A DNA stretch of 64,000 nt from a virus: positions 111,262 through 175,261 of IMG/VR virus record IMGVR_UViG_3300047563_000187. The stretch is one strand, 5' to 3'. Under the pieces are notes generated by a model. It was given only the letters and a program-made list of their open reading frames with translations. It searched no databases and was not told where the DNA came from. A program made the translations under genes and the position numbers. Positions 43,069-51,258 of this stretch are shown here, one piece after another. The first letter of the stretch is position 1. Each line of letters begins with the position of its first letter.

Positions 43069-43357
43069 TACCGTATTGGCCGTATGCGAAGTGTACGACC
43101 GTGAGAATGAGCCGGATTGGGGTGTGCGGCACGACCCTTGTGGCATTCTGATCGGCGTCTCTAGTGAGGCTTTGGAAGCTCAGAAGAGGGAGATGGCTAA
43201 GCGTGATACTGCTAACTTCTCCTACGAGTACAATCCGATCAAAGTGTTCCGCACTTCGAACATGGAGATTGCCCGAGAGGTAATCGAGAACCAGGTGCTG
43301 CACGTGGTCAACAACGATCGCGTGAAGTGGATCATGTCCGAGCTCAAACCGTTCTGA
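43061..43357 (+). CDS. hypothetical protein, 98 aa
   Basis: ATG 43061 has GAGGAA upstream and overlaps the previous stop by eight bases; an earlier ATG at 43046 is less well placed. The product (MTDTVLAVCEVYDRENEPDW...) is soluble with a basic helical middle. No domain is recognised. Confidence 0.65.
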   Translation: MTDTVLAVCEVYDRENEPDWGVRHDPCGILIGVSSEALEAQKREMAKRDTANFSYEYNPIKVFRTSNMEIAREVIENQVLHVVNNDRVKWIMSELKPF

Positions 43358-43359
43358 CC

Positions 43360-43500
43360 ATGATCTTTATCATCCAGTCCTTACTCAAGAGCATCCTAGT
43401 GATGCTCTTTTCACTTCTACTCGCGACCTACGGCATGGTCTACGCGATCGTAGAGGATGATCCAATCACTCAAATCAAGGAGGTCATTCATGTGGAATGA
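43360..43500 (+). CDS. small membrane peptide, 46 aa
   Basis: ATG 43360 opens two bases after the previous stop. The product is almost wholly a membrane helix (SLLKSILVMLFSLLLATYGM) with a short charged tail, and its stop overlaps the RlmN-like gene, suggesting coupling. No ribosome binding site stands out, so expression depends on the upstream gene. Function unknown. Confidence 0.5.
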   Translation: MIFIIQSLLKSILVMLFSLLLATYGMVYAIVEDDPITQIKEVIHVE

Positions 43501-44446
43501 CGTAGAAGTACTCACCTCTTCCAATGAGAGCGTCAAGAAGTTCATCTTCAAGAAGCCCAACGCTATCGCCGAATCGGTACTGTACAAGTACCCAACCTAC
43601 GGTGAGCGTACCGTCATGTGCATCTCTGTGATGTCCGGATGCCCGGTAGGCTGCACCTTCTGCGGTACTGGCAAGTTCTATGGTCGCAACCTGACTGACC
43701 TGGAGATCGTCTCCCAGGTTCGTGAGATGCTGTCCGTGATCGAGCAGGAAGAGCCGGATCTCGACATCACCGATATCAAGCGCTTCCAGATCATGTTCAT
43801 GTCTATGGGCGAGCCGCTGCTGAACATGCATAACCTCGAGCGTGCGATCAATGTGCTGAACGACATGACTGAAGGTAAGGCCGCACTGCTGGTCTCCACC
43901 ATCGGCCCGTCTGCCGGCGACTGGTTCGTCTTCAACGGTCTTTCCAAGAAGTTCCCGCAGATCGGCCTGCAGTTCTCTATCCACGAGAGCACCGACGAGG
44001 CCCGTAACAAGCTCATTCCGTTCCGCCACAAGTTCACCTTGGAGCAAATCGCTAACCACGGTGAGGCCTGGCACAACCTTACTGGCCGCAAGCCGTTCTT
44101 TAACTACTGCGTCCATGAAGGTAACTGCTCGGATGCCGATGTCACCCGTCTGACCTTGTTGTTTGATCCGAAGGTCTGGGAGTGCACCTTGTCGGTTGTG
44201 TGTGAGGCTGATTCCAATATGGCCGATGCTGTGAACCATAACCTCGACATGATCAATGAGTTCTCCGGTAAGTTGGTTGCACGGGGCTTCAATACCCGAG
44301 TCTTCAACCCTGCCGGCCAGGACGACATTGGTGGTGGCTGCGGTCAGCTGTGGCAAGTCCAGAAGTTTGCTGAAGAAAACCCTAAGGCCATGCGTCGGTC
44401 TGCAGGTTGCCTCCACGCTGAACGCGATGGAAATTCAGTATCCTGA
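43490..44446 (+). CDS. RlmN/Cfr-like radical SAM adenosine C2-methyltransferase
   Basis: The protein has 318 residues. The radical SAM motif is GCPVGCTFCGTGKF (CxxxCxxC), with a further Cys seven residues before it, as in RlmN, where a methylated cysteine is formed. MSMGEPLLNMHNL is the RlmN GEP motif. Near the end, QDDIGGGCGQL matches the RlmN segment DDIDAACGQL that holds the second catalytic cysteine. RlmN methylates C2 of 23S rRNA A2503 and of A37 in some tRNAs. ATG 43490 follows AAGGAGG. Adjacent tRNA and RNA-repair genes make an RNA substrate plausible. Confidence 0.85.
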   Translation: MWNDVEVLTSSNESVKKFIFKKPNAIAESVLYKYPTYGERTVMCISVMSGCPVGCTFCGTGKFYGRNLTDLEIVSQVREMLSVIEQEEPDLDITDIKRFQIMFMSMGEPLLNMHNLERAINVLNDMTEGKAALLVSTIGPSAGDWFVFNGLSKKFPQIGLQFSIHESTDEARNKLIPFRHKFTLEQIANHGEAWHNLTGRKPFFNYCVHEGNCSDADVTRLTLLFDPKVWECTLSVVCEADSNMADAVNHNLDMINEFSGKLVARGFNTRVFNPAGQDDIGGGCGQLWQVQKFAEENPKAMRRSAGCLHAERDGNSVS

Positions 44447-44810
44447 GGAGTTTGGGATTGATCGAGATGGTGAGCCGAAGTTACGCATCAAGTGTAAATG
44501 TGGTGAGTATGCTTACCAACGCAACCGATGGCGCAAGACAGGACATCTTTACTACTACTCCTGTACTGGTTGTGCTGCACGTGTGTCCTTCGACCCATTA
44601 GATGGAATCCCAAGAGGTACGCTGGCCGATACGGAGACGAGGAACCTGAGACGAAAGCTGTCGATGGGGATCTCTAAGCTCAAGCGTTTCGGCCTGTATG
44701 AGCAGTTCCGCGAGAAGACCAAAAAGCGTTTCATCATGATCGGCTACCTAGGTAAAAAGGAGCTGACCAAGCTGAATGCTTTGGTTGAAGGGTTAATCGA
44801 GGGGTCATAA
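44427..44810 (+). CDS. zinc-finger protein (DUF3268-like), 127 aa
   Basis: A CxC and CxxC pair (IKCKCGEY, SCTGCAARVSF) form a zinc site. The following GTLADTETRNLRRKL and IGYLGKKELTKL match the pattern of the DUF3268 zinc-finger-containing domain known from phages. It begins 20 bases inside the RlmN-like gene, so it may be a partner or nucleic acid-binding factor. The terminator overlaps its stop codon. The start site is not certain because no good ribosome binding site is visible. Confidence 0.65.
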   Translation: MEIQYPEEFGIDRDGEPKLRIKCKCGEYAYQRNRWRKTGHLYYYSCTGCAARVSFDPLDGIPRGTLADTETRNLRRKLSMGISKLKRFGLYEQFREKTKKRFIMIGYLGKKELTKLNALVEGLIEGS

Positions 44811-44823
44811 TGACCCCTTTTTT
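44801..44823 (+). terminator. Rho-independent terminator
   Basis: GGGGTCAT/ATGACCCC with TTTTTTT; the stem includes the stop codon of the zinc-finger gene. Confidence 0.9.
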
Positions 44824-44824
44824 A

Positions 44825-44834
44825 GGTATAAGTA
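44825..44834 (+). promoter_or_regulatory. GGTATAAGTA phage promoter
   Basis: A perfect element directly after a terminator, followed by GTGTGAGGATG. It precedes the lipoprotein gene at 44866. Confidence 0.75.
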
Positions 44835-44865
44835 GTGTGAGGATGATTAACTAGAGGAAGTGATC

Positions 44866-45468
44866 ATGGACCAGTATGTACCTGTACCTGAAGGCTGGGC
44901 CTTCAAGATTTTCAAGTGGGTTTGCATCTTGCTGACATTGGCATGGTGTGGCTTTATGCTTACCGGCTGCTCCAGTAAACCGGTTATCCCGCAGACGCAG
45001 GAGGAGAAGTATGCGTACACTGTTGAGAAGAGCGAGGAGGCTCTGGACGATGAAAGATGTCGATATCCAGATGGAAGCTACAATCTCGCACCAGATTGGG
45101 TTTGTGAGGATAAGGGCGGCCTGGAATCGGTCAGCAGCTTCCCTAAAGGTGTCGCCGGTGTTCAACACGCCAAGAACCTTGCGATCGCCCATGGGCTTCG
45201 GGAGATTGCCCTTCGCACGCAAGCGAAGATCCAGTCATCTCTTAAAGCGTATACGTCTGGCGGTAACCACCTGGATGAAGACGTTATCAAGATGACTGTG
45301 AACAAGACTATCCAAGGTGCCAGGGTGACCAACATGATCACCAGCCCTGACGGAGATGTTTATGTTCGTATCGTGGCCAAAGGGGTTTCCGACTACATCT
45401 CTGACAAGGGACAGCGGGAAGCCATTGAGAAAGCATTCGAAGAACTGAAGGAGGAGAGTGGTGGTTGA
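44866..45468 (+). CDS. lipoprotein, LPP20-like, 200 aa
   Basis: A cytoplasmic start is followed by a hydrophobic segment (IFKWVCILLTLAWCGFMLTGC) ending in a lipobox-like LTGC. The mature part (LAPDWV, HAKNLAIAHGLREIALRTQ, DGDVYVRIVAKG) resembles LPP20/FlgP-type lipoproteins. ATG 44866 follows GAGGAAG; a GTG at 44860 is less likely. It would sit in the cell envelope. A role in exclusion or lysis is only a guess. Confidence 0.65.
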   Translation: MDQYVPVPEGWAFKIFKWVCILLTLAWCGFMLTGCSSKPVIPQTQEEKYAYTVEKSEEALDDERCRYPDGSYNLAPDWVCEDKGGLESVSSFPKGVAGVQHAKNLAIAHGLREIALRTQAKIQSSLKAYTSGGNHLDEDVIKMTVNKTIQGARVTNMITSPDGDVYVRIVAKGVSDYISDKGQREAIEKAFEELKEESGG

Positions 45469-46177
45469 TACCATTAAGGAACTGTGCGTGAAGTTCCAGG
45501 ACTACCACGCTGTAACCCTACTGGACGAGCATGGTGACCGCTGGGTCACCGTGCCATCCATGGTCATCAGCTTGGGTATGGAGAGCTTTGAGACAGACTT
45601 CCCTGTGGAGATGCGTCTCTCGGCAAATGAGGCGGTACCGGTAATTCCAGTATCGATGATCTCCAAGCTTATCCCTACGAAAAAGGCGGCAGTGCTTCAG
45701 GGGAAACTGGAAGCTGAATGGCTGTTCTTCTTCGGCTATGTCAAAGGGCCTAAGGGTGAAGGGGCTAGCCGTAAGGCTAACCGTGAGAGCCTGCACATGC
45801 TCAAGAAGTCTATCCGCCTCGTAAGCCTGCTTCGTGAGAAGCATGGTTTGGACAAGATTGACATCGACAAGTACCTGGAGGACTCGCTATACCGAGAGTT
45901 GCTTGGTATCATGGGCTATGCTCAGCCTGTGGACTGGGAGGATCTATCTCAATGGGAGTTGCAGAATCTGACATTCGTTCAGAATGCGTTCTCCTCATCG
46001 ATCCTTCTCTACTTGAGCCAGGAAGAGATGCACGACCTGATCAAGCCTGAAGAGTGCCTGACGGTACTACTGCAGCGGCTCAGATGGGATATGAGCAAGA
46101 CTATGAACAGCATGTTCATGGCGCAAGAACTCTCTGTGAAGCTTGGCGAAGTCGCCGAGTTTCAAGGGGAATACTGA
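45461..46177 (+). CDS. possible antirepressor-like protein, 238 aa
   Basis: GTG 45461 has AAGGAGG six bases before it; GTG 45458 is closer. The N-terminus (YHAVTLLDEHGDRWVTVPSM) has the strand pattern of P22 antirepressor N-domains found at 52251 and 53206. The C-terminal part (NLTFVQNAFSSSILLYL) could match their helical C-domain. The similarity is weak. It is followed by a terminator. A DNA-binding or regulatory role is possible. Confidence 0.5.
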   Translation: MVDTIKELCVKFQDYHAVTLLDEHGDRWVTVPSMVISLGMESFETDFPVEMRLSANEAVPVIPVSMISKLIPTKKAAVLQGKLEAEWLFFFGYVKGPKGEGASRKANRESLHMLKKSIRLVSLLREKHGLDKIDIDKYLEDSLYRELLGIMGYAQPVDWEDLSQWELQNLTFVQNAFSSSILLYLSQEEMHDLIKPEECLTVLLQRLRWDMSKTMNSMFMAQELSVKLGEVAEFQGEY

Positions 46178-46197
46178 GGCCTTCGGGCCTCACTTTT
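46176..46197 (+). terminator. Rho-independent terminator
   Basis: GAGGCC, TTCG tetraloop, GGCCTC, then ACTTTT. Confidence 0.8.
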
Positions 46198-46210
46198 ATG
46201 TCCAAAAAGG

Positions 46211-46220
46211 GGTATAACCA
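46211..46220 (+). promoter_or_regulatory. GGTATAACCA element just upstream of ATG
   Basis: It lies three bases before ATG 46223, so a transcript would have little or no leader. Confidence 0.45.
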
Positions 46221-46222
46221 AT

Positions 46223-46435
46223 ATGAAGATCCACAAGATCACGCCTGATCGCATCTATTTTGTTATGGATTCCGGGGCGTATGGCTCGATCGCCCGCAAG
46301 GACCTCGTCAAACTTCGCATTGCGAACATGGCAGTAGAGCCTATGGAGATCGATGGGCGTCGAGGAGGATGTATTGTAGAGGGCCACATGAAAAACTATA
46401 TGGAGATGGCAAATGGAAGCAGCAGTCTTGAGTGA
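46223..46435 (+). CDS. small hypothetical protein, 70 aa
   Basis: ATG 46223 follows the GGTATAACCA element closely, without a visible ribosome binding site, so it may be translated from a leaderless message. The product (MKIHKITPDRIYFVMDSGAY...) is beta-rich and basic. It overlaps the phosphoesterase gene start by 23 bases. Function unknown. Confidence 0.5.
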   Translation: MKIHKITPDRIYFVMDSGAYGSIARKDLVKLRIANMAVEPMEIDGRRGGCIVEGHMKNYMEMANGSSSLE

Positions 46436-47195
46436 TCTTCACTCTGATCATTGGAGAGGTACTGGTAACATCCTTGATCTTTTACATTTTGATAAGGATA
46501 AGGTCGAGGCAGTATTCGTTGCAGGGGATGCTGGGGAGTGGATCGGCGGTATGGGCGAAGACAATCCTATGGTTGTCCGTGTGTTCGAACCTTTGAACCG
46601 CCTGGGAGTCCCAGTGTTCAGTGTAAGTGGTAACCACGAGTACTACTACACAGATCTCCTCCAGGTAGACAAAGAGATGGAGGAAGTAAGCCATCTGTTT
46701 GAGAACTGGCATCATCTGCAAGGTGGCCAAAGCCGGCTGCTGGGTGATGAATACGCTGTCATCGGGGCCACTTTGTGGACTCCATTGGCAGGTATGGGCA
46801 ACCCTATCCGCAGTAAGCGTGGCATGCGGGATATGAATGACCGCAAGTACATCAAGATTGGCGGGAAGAAGTTCGACTACAAGCAGGTAATTACCCTCCA
46901 CGAAGCCCATTTGAAGGGCATCCAGGAGGCTTTGGAACGCCACAAGGACCGCAAGTGCATCATTATGACGCACCACGCACCGTCCTATAAGCGTATCCCT
47001 AAGCGTTACATGTTCGATGCTTGCAACATCGCCTACGCTTCCGAGGTAGCTAACCAGATTCAGGCCCACGCCTGGATCTCAGGGCATATTCACGAAAGCT
47101 TTTACATGGAGATCAACAACACCCTCCATATCTCAAACCCACTTGGCTACCCTGGTGAGGGCCTGCCGGTATTTGAAGGAACTTACACGTTATGA
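46413..47195 (+). CDS. metallophosphoesterase (calcineurin-like)
   Basis: The protein has 260 residues. Two-metal site motifs appear in order: DLHSDH, VAGDAGEW, SVSGNHEYYY, IMTHHAPSYK and SGHIHESFY. It would hydrolyse phosphomonoesters, phosphodiesters or dinucleotides in the cytoplasm. Its stop overlaps the RtcB start (ATGA), so the two enzymes are probably made in equal amounts. A role in trimming RNA ends before RtcB ligation, or in removing cyclic phosphates, is an inference. Confidence 0.88.
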   Translation: MEAAVLSDLHSDHWRGTGNILDLLHFDKDKVEAVFVAGDAGEWIGGMGEDNPMVVRVFEPLNRLGVPVFSVSGNHEYYYTDLLQVDKEMEEVSHLFENWHHLQGGQSRLLGDEYAVIGATLWTPLAGMGNPIRSKRGMRDMNDRKYIKIGGKKFDYKQVITLHEAHLKGIQEALERHKDRKCIIMTHHAPSYKRIPKRYMFDACNIAYASEVANQIQAHAWISGHIHESFYMEINNTLHISNPLGYPGEGLPVFEGTYTL

Positions 47196-48337
47196 AACTC
47201 AAAAAGATCGATGTGCTAGACAAGCCGTATCAGATCTACGCAGAAGTGCTGGAATCTGGTGCAATTGACCAGTTTGTCGACGTAATGGGTCAGGCAGACG
47301 TCCGCCAGGGTGCCTTGATGGCGGATGCTCATTCTGGCTACGTACTGCCGATCGGCGGCGTAGTGGCTACTGAGGGGACCATCTACCCGTCTTTCGTAGG
47401 TTATGACATCGGCTGCGGCGTATGTGCAGTCAAGATGAACATCAAACGGGAACAGATCTGGGATAAGGCAGCCGAAATTCGCGACGCCATCTACAAGCAG
47501 ATCCCCGTCGGCTTTAACAAGAACCCTCTGGAGCGTCATGCTCGTGTCCGTAAGCTTCTCAAGGAGCTGAAAGGCAATCCTACCAAGGTCATCACTGAAG
47601 ACCTGTGGGGCGAAGCCGTTCTGGGCTGCGGCACCCTAGGTGGCGGTAACCACTTCATCGAGATCGGTTATGACGAGAACGATGACATCTGGGTAATCGT
47701 ACACTCCGGCTCTCGTAGCCTGGGCTTTGGCGTAGGCGAGCACTACATGAAGCTGGCTGCCGGTCGCGATCGCAAGTTCGAAGGTCTCTACAGCCTGCAT
47801 GAGCACTCTGATGTCGGTAAAGACTACATCAACGATCTGGATTACTGCCTGGCATACGCCCTGCTGTCCCGCAAGATCATGGTTAGCCATACCTGCAACA
47901 TCCTCAAGGACTTCGTTGAGGGTGCCGAGGCGATTGCCGACACCTGGATTAACCGCAACCACAATCATGCGGAGAAGAAGGGTGATGTGTGGATCCACCG
48001 TAAGGGTGCGACCCATGCTGAACTCGGTATGATGGGCGTTATCCCTGGTAACATGCGGGATGGCTGCTTCATTACCCGTGGTAAAGGTAATCCGGCGTCC
48101 CTGTACTCCAGCTCTCACGGTGCCGGGCGCGTAATGTCCCGGGCGAAAGCCAAGGAAGCAGTCAATCTGGAGCAGCTGGCGGAGATGATGAAAGATGTAC
48201 CTGGTGCGTCCGTACGTCCCGGCGTCATCGACGAGGCCCCGGCTGCGTACAAGAACATCTTCGAAGTCATGGAGCTTCAGAAGGACCTCCTGGAAGTGGT
48301 TCACCACGTCAAACCTATTGTCAACGTGAAGGGCTAA
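47192..48337 (+). CDS. rtcB: RtcB RNA ligase
   Basis: The protein has 381 residues against 408 in E. coli. Diagnostic stretches are GYDIGCGVCAVKM (metal-binding Cys), GTLGGGNHFIEI, VHSGSRSLGFGV, and the C-terminal YSSSHGAGRVMSRAKA, whose His takes GMP. RtcB joins 3'-phosphate or 2',3'-cyclic phosphate ends to 5'-OH ends, so it repairs tRNAs cut by anticodon nucleases. The tRNA clusters at 60.5-64 kb and a nucleotidyltransferase at 55437 fit the same repair theme. Confidence 0.96.
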   Translation: MKLKKIDVLDKPYQIYAEVLESGAIDQFVDVMGQADVRQGALMADAHSGYVLPIGGVVATEGTIYPSFVGYDIGCGVCAVKMNIKREQIWDKAAEIRDAIYKQIPVGFNKNPLERHARVRKLLKELKGNPTKVITEDLWGEAVLGCGTLGGGNHFIEIGYDENDDIWVIVHSGSRSLGFGVGEHYMKLAAGRDRKFEGLYSLHEHSDVGKDYINDLDYCLAYALLSRKIMVSHTCNILKDFVEGAEAIADTWINRNHNHAEKKGDVWIHRKGATHAELGMMGVIPGNMRDGCFITRGKGNPASLYSSSHGAGRVMSRAKAKEAVNLEQLAEMMKDVPGASVRPGVIDEAPAAYKNIFEVMELQKDLLEVVHHVKPIVNVKG

Positions 48338-48370
48338 TTGTAGAATTCCTCTAGAAATGGAGGAAATCTC

Positions 48371-48523
48371 ATGGCTACACTCACTAAGGCAGACAAAGAA
48401 CGCGAAATCCCGGATAAAAAGTGGAGCGATGACAAGATCATCGCCTACCTGAAGCAGGTAAAAGGTATGCCGGAGGACCGGGCGTACTCTTTCTTGCGGG
48501 GATGGAAGCAAGTATCAGCATAG
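48371..48523 (+). CDS. small charged protein, 50 aa
   Basis: ATG 48371 follows GGAGGAA. The product (MATLTKADKEREIPDKKWSD...) is basic and helical and ends LRGWKQVSA. No family is recognised. It is closed by the following terminator and may be read together with RtcB. Confidence 0.6.
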   Translation: MATLTKADKEREIPDKKWSDDKIIAYLKQVKGMPEDRAYSFLRGWKQVSA

Positions 48524-48547
48524 CGACCTTCGGGTCGCTTTTCTTTT
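48522..48547 (+). terminator. Rho-independent terminator
   Basis: AGCGACC/GGGTCGCT with a three-base loop and TTTCTTTT. Confidence 0.9.
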
Positions 48548-48557
48548 GGAGAGAACT

Positions 48558-49070
48558 ATGAATCCCTCACTTTTGTCCTACTTTAAGCACCTGATGGGCT
48601 TCGATGTCAGCATGGCAAAGAGCTTCTACGAGACCTGTCTGGCAGCCACCAAGCAGTACTACTGCATGGATATAGATTGCCTCAAGTCAGTAATCGTGAA
48701 AGATGGTAAAGGCATCAACGAATCCAACAACTACGACGACATCCTGGCTGTAGTCGATCGCATGCTGGCGGATAACCCTGAATCTGATGACCCGAATAAG
48801 CCTTACAAGCTCATTCAGGAGTTCAAAGCAGGCATCAAGGCCTGGGTCGAGTCTGATTCCATCCGTAAATCCTTCATGGCCGCCGAAGAAGGCCAGCATA
48901 CCTACGATCAAGTATTCGTATGGGGTGACTGGAGCTTCGACATCTGGTATTGGCCGGTCGAGAAGGTCATCAAGCTGCACGGCAAAGACATCCCGCTGAT
49001 CGCAGAAGACGTAGCCAAAATGGCTGATATCCTCAAAGAACTCGTAGGAGATGAAAATGGATCTGTTTGA
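48558..49070 (+). CDS. hypothetical protein, 170 aa (paralogue of the next)
   Basis: A soluble, acidic, helical protein starting MNPSLLSYFKHLMGFDV. A stretch VFVWGDWSFDIWYWPVEKVI followed by LHGKD is shared in pattern with the next protein, so the two are diverged duplicates. ATG 48558 has GGAGAG upstream. Function unknown. Confidence 0.7.
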   Translation: MNPSLLSYFKHLMGFDVSMAKSFYETCLAATKQYYCMDIDCLKSVIVKDGKGINESNNYDDILAVVDRMLADNPESDDPNKPYKLIQEFKAGIKAWVESDSIRKSFMAAEEGQHTYDQVFVWGDWSFDIWYWPVEKVIKLHGKDIPLIAEDVAKMADILKELVGDENGSV

Positions 49071-49566
49071 ACTGTATCGTGCCATCCGTCGCCATAATCC
49101 CAACATGGCAATCCGTATGCACCAAGACCTCTTAGCACTCCGTGAACGCGGGATTGCTATCGAGATCGATACGGACGATGACTTCTATGTGGAGTTCCAG
49201 AACGAGGATGAGGAGGAGATGGGTGGCTTCACCATCAAGTCCTTCTCTGAGTTGCGTGATGCGTTGAACCTCCGAGTGCCAGAAGAGAAGGTGTACGACT
49301 CTCGCAAAGAGGCCGTGGCCAGGTTCTTCAAGGAAGCCATCGATGACTTCACGACTCAAGAGGTCCACCTCCTCAAATATGCGGAAACTCATGGGGTATA
49401 CACCCATCGTTTCGATTGGGGTAACTGGTCCATGACTGCAGATATCAAGCTGCCCATCAAAACCTACCGCCTCTTCGGCCAGGATTATGAAGTCACCGAT
49501 GAGGTAATGGCTCGTATCAAGGAGGATGTGGAATGCCTACCTACACCGGAAGAGTCCGCTCAATAG
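49057..49566 (+). CDS. hypothetical protein, 169 aa (paralogue of the previous)
   Basis: ATG 49057, six bases after TAGGAG, is preferred over the ATG at 49051. The protein shows acidic stretches (DTDDDFYVEFQNEDEEEMG) and the RFDWGNWS...IKTYRLFGQDYE segment that mirrors the upstream paralogue. It overlaps its neighbours. Function unknown. Confidence 0.7.
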   Translation: MDLFELYRAIRRHNPNMAIRMHQDLLALRERGIAIEIDTDDDFYVEFQNEDEEEMGGFTIKSFSELRDALNLRVPEEKVYDSRKEAVARFFKEAIDDFTTQEVHLLKYAETHGVYTHRFDWGNWSMTADIKLPIKTYRLFGQDYEVTDEVMARIKEDVECLPTPEESAQ

Positions 49567-49889
49567 TTCTCCCCGTCGAGAGCTATGAGAAGCACAAAGA
49601 GGTCGTCGACAAGTACCTGGATGGCTACAAGGTGGAAACCTACATTGGCCACAGTACGAGATGGCTTCACGTCATCAACCCCAACTTCGACTGGGAGTCC
49701 GAGTACCGCATCGCCGATGATGCTACCCGGATCCTCCCAGGACAGAAATGGCGGCACAAGAAGGTCGCCAACTTTTGGGTTACCGTCACAGGGATAGGTC
49801 TTGGAGTTGTGCACTACCAGGACCTGCACCAGTATCTTCATTACTGCAGTTTCGAGGAATTCTATGCCAGATACGTTCGTATTCCCTAG
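49533..49889 (+). CDS. hypothetical protein, 118 aa
   Basis: It starts at ATG 49533 after AAGGAGG, inside the end of the upstream gene. The protein is rich in aromatic and His residues (WRHKKVANFWVTVTGIG, HYQDLHQYLHYCSF). No domain is recognised. Confidence 0.65.
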   Translation: MPTYTGRVRSIVLPVESYEKHKEVVDKYLDGYKVETYIGHSTRWLHVINPNFDWESEYRIADDATRILPGQKWRHKKVANFWVTVTGIGLGVVHYQDLHQYLHYCSFEEFYARYVRIP

Positions 49890-50352
49890 AGACTTGATCG
49901 AGGTAGATTCGGTATTAGCCACCAGCGTCCTTGCGGACGCTGTCTACAAGGAAATCCGCAGCCGCGGAGGCTTGTTCTGCTTTGAAATCCACCTGACCGG
50001 TTTCAGCAGACTACCTGCAAGTGCCAAGGTTACCCGCTTCTACAGCGATAACCAGAACTTCGAAAGCTTCCTCAATGGTATTGCCGTCGCATATGACGAT
50101 GGCTTCCTCCTGGATACGTATCAGCCGCTCTCGGAAGTGATGCGTAACATGATGACTACCCTCACTGGATCATCCATCGGCCGTGTCATGATGTCTATCA
50201 CGACACCTCACGGATTGATCGAGCTGAAGGCAGTGTATCGAGGAGATCTATTCGTCACCTTAGGTACTGGTGGTAAAGCCTCTGGTACCAGGGTGACTGT
50301 TAAGTCAGAAGACGCCCACAAATGGTTCAAGGATAACGGTTATGAATGCTAA
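49864..50352 (+). CDS. hypothetical protein, 162 aa
   Basis: ATG 49864 follows GAGGAA and lies 26 bases before the end of the previous gene. Mixed alpha/beta composition; nothing recognisable. The end overlaps the next gene by 11 bases. Confidence 0.65.
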   Translation: MPDTFVFPRDLIEVDSVLATSVLADAVYKEIRSRGGLFCFEIHLTGFSRLPASAKVTRFYSDNQNFESFLNGIAVAYDDGFLLDTYQPLSEVMRNMMTTLTGSSIGRVMMSITTPHGLIELKAVYRGDLFVTLGTGGKASGTRVTVKSEDAHKWFKDNGYEC

Positions 50353-50788
50353 GAATTTTCTGGAAGTATGGTCCGCCCTCCCGTTTGAAGAGCTGAAGAA
50401 GAGCTTGGCGGTCGAGGCCGCCCGGGCTTTCCGCAAGACTCTTCATGTGGCCATCCTCAATAAGCACGAGCTGGCTCGCTACAACGGTGATGAAGATGAG
50501 GCGATCATTACTGACCTTACCACTCCGGATATCATCATAAACAAAGGGAACATCCTGAAGGATATCTTCTCGCACCACCTCAGTGATGACGAGATGATCC
50601 TGCTCAACAACATCTGTCAGGAGCTGATGAGCTCTCTGCTGCGTGTAACCTCCCGGGCTGAGTGTCGGGTAGATCTGAGCGATAGCATCGTGGCGGACAT
50701 TGCCGTCGTGGTAGAAGATCAGGCGCTCATCACCTGGAACAACATGAATATTCGCATCAACCGTAGCGATCTGGAGCAAATTGCATGA
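50342..50788 (+). CDS. hypothetical protein, 148 aa
   Basis: A helical acidic protein (for example SHHLSDDEMILLNNICQELM) starting at ATG 50342 with AAGGATA upstream. Its stop overlaps the next start (ATGA). No family recognised. Confidence 0.65.
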   Translation: MNAKNFLEVWSALPFEELKKSLAVEAARAFRKTLHVAILNKHELARYNGDEDEAIITDLTTPDIIINKGNILKDIFSHHLSDDEMILLNNICQELMSSLLRVTSRAECRVDLSDSIVADIAVVVEDQALITWNNMNIRINRSDLEQIA

Positions 50789-51207
50789 AGAACATTTCCC
50801 TGACAGAAGCCGAGAAGCTGTACGCAGATGGCCTGGATGCTCTGTACGAGGAGCTGCTGGATGGTGTTTCGTTCAACCACTATGTGAAGGTTGAATGTGG
50901 CCTCCTGCAGTCGTTCAACCCGATCGACGTATCGTCTACAGATACCTGTGATCTGTACGACGCCATCCGTGAACGCAAGGACTTGCCTCCGATCGTCCGT
51001 ACCATCGCCATGGAGCTCATCAGCCTGGCCGAGTCTCTGGACATCAACGTGTGGCCGGTAGACCTGACCGGCAGCAATGGCACCTATGTGGTCAAGGTCC
51101 ACAAGTCCAGCGAACCGAGCCACACTGTGGTGTTGGATAGCGGAGAGTCCGTCACGTTCACTCTGCAGGAAATGTCCATCCGCGGTGTTTACGCTCACGC
51201 CAACTAA
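50785..51207 (+). CDS. hypothetical protein, 140 aa
   Basis: It is coupled to the previous gene by ATGA. The N-terminal 80 residues are helical (EAEKLYADGLDALYEELL) and the end is beta-rich. Function unknown. It closes a run of six overlapping small genes. Confidence 0.65.
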   Translation: MKNISLTEAEKLYADGLDALYEELLDGVSFNHYVKVECGLLQSFNPIDVSSTDTCDLYDAIRERKDLPPIVRTIAMELISLAESLDINVWPVDLTGSNGTYVVKVHKSSEPSHTVVLDSGESVTFTLQEMSIRGVYAHAN

Positions 51208-51229
51208 AGTAGATTCCTTGGTATAAGAA

Positions 51230-51239
51230 CTGTGTAATC
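51230..51239 (+). promoter_or_regulatory. GGTATAAGAA phage promoter
   Basis: The element is followed by CTGTGTAATC, 20 bases before ATG 51259. Confidence 0.65.
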
Positions 51240-51258
51240 GAATAACATGAGGTCTAGC

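Noticed and set aside
43484-44416. 310-codon minus-strand frame opposite the RlmN-like gene
   Set aside because: All RlmN motifs are on the plus strand; this is a shadow.
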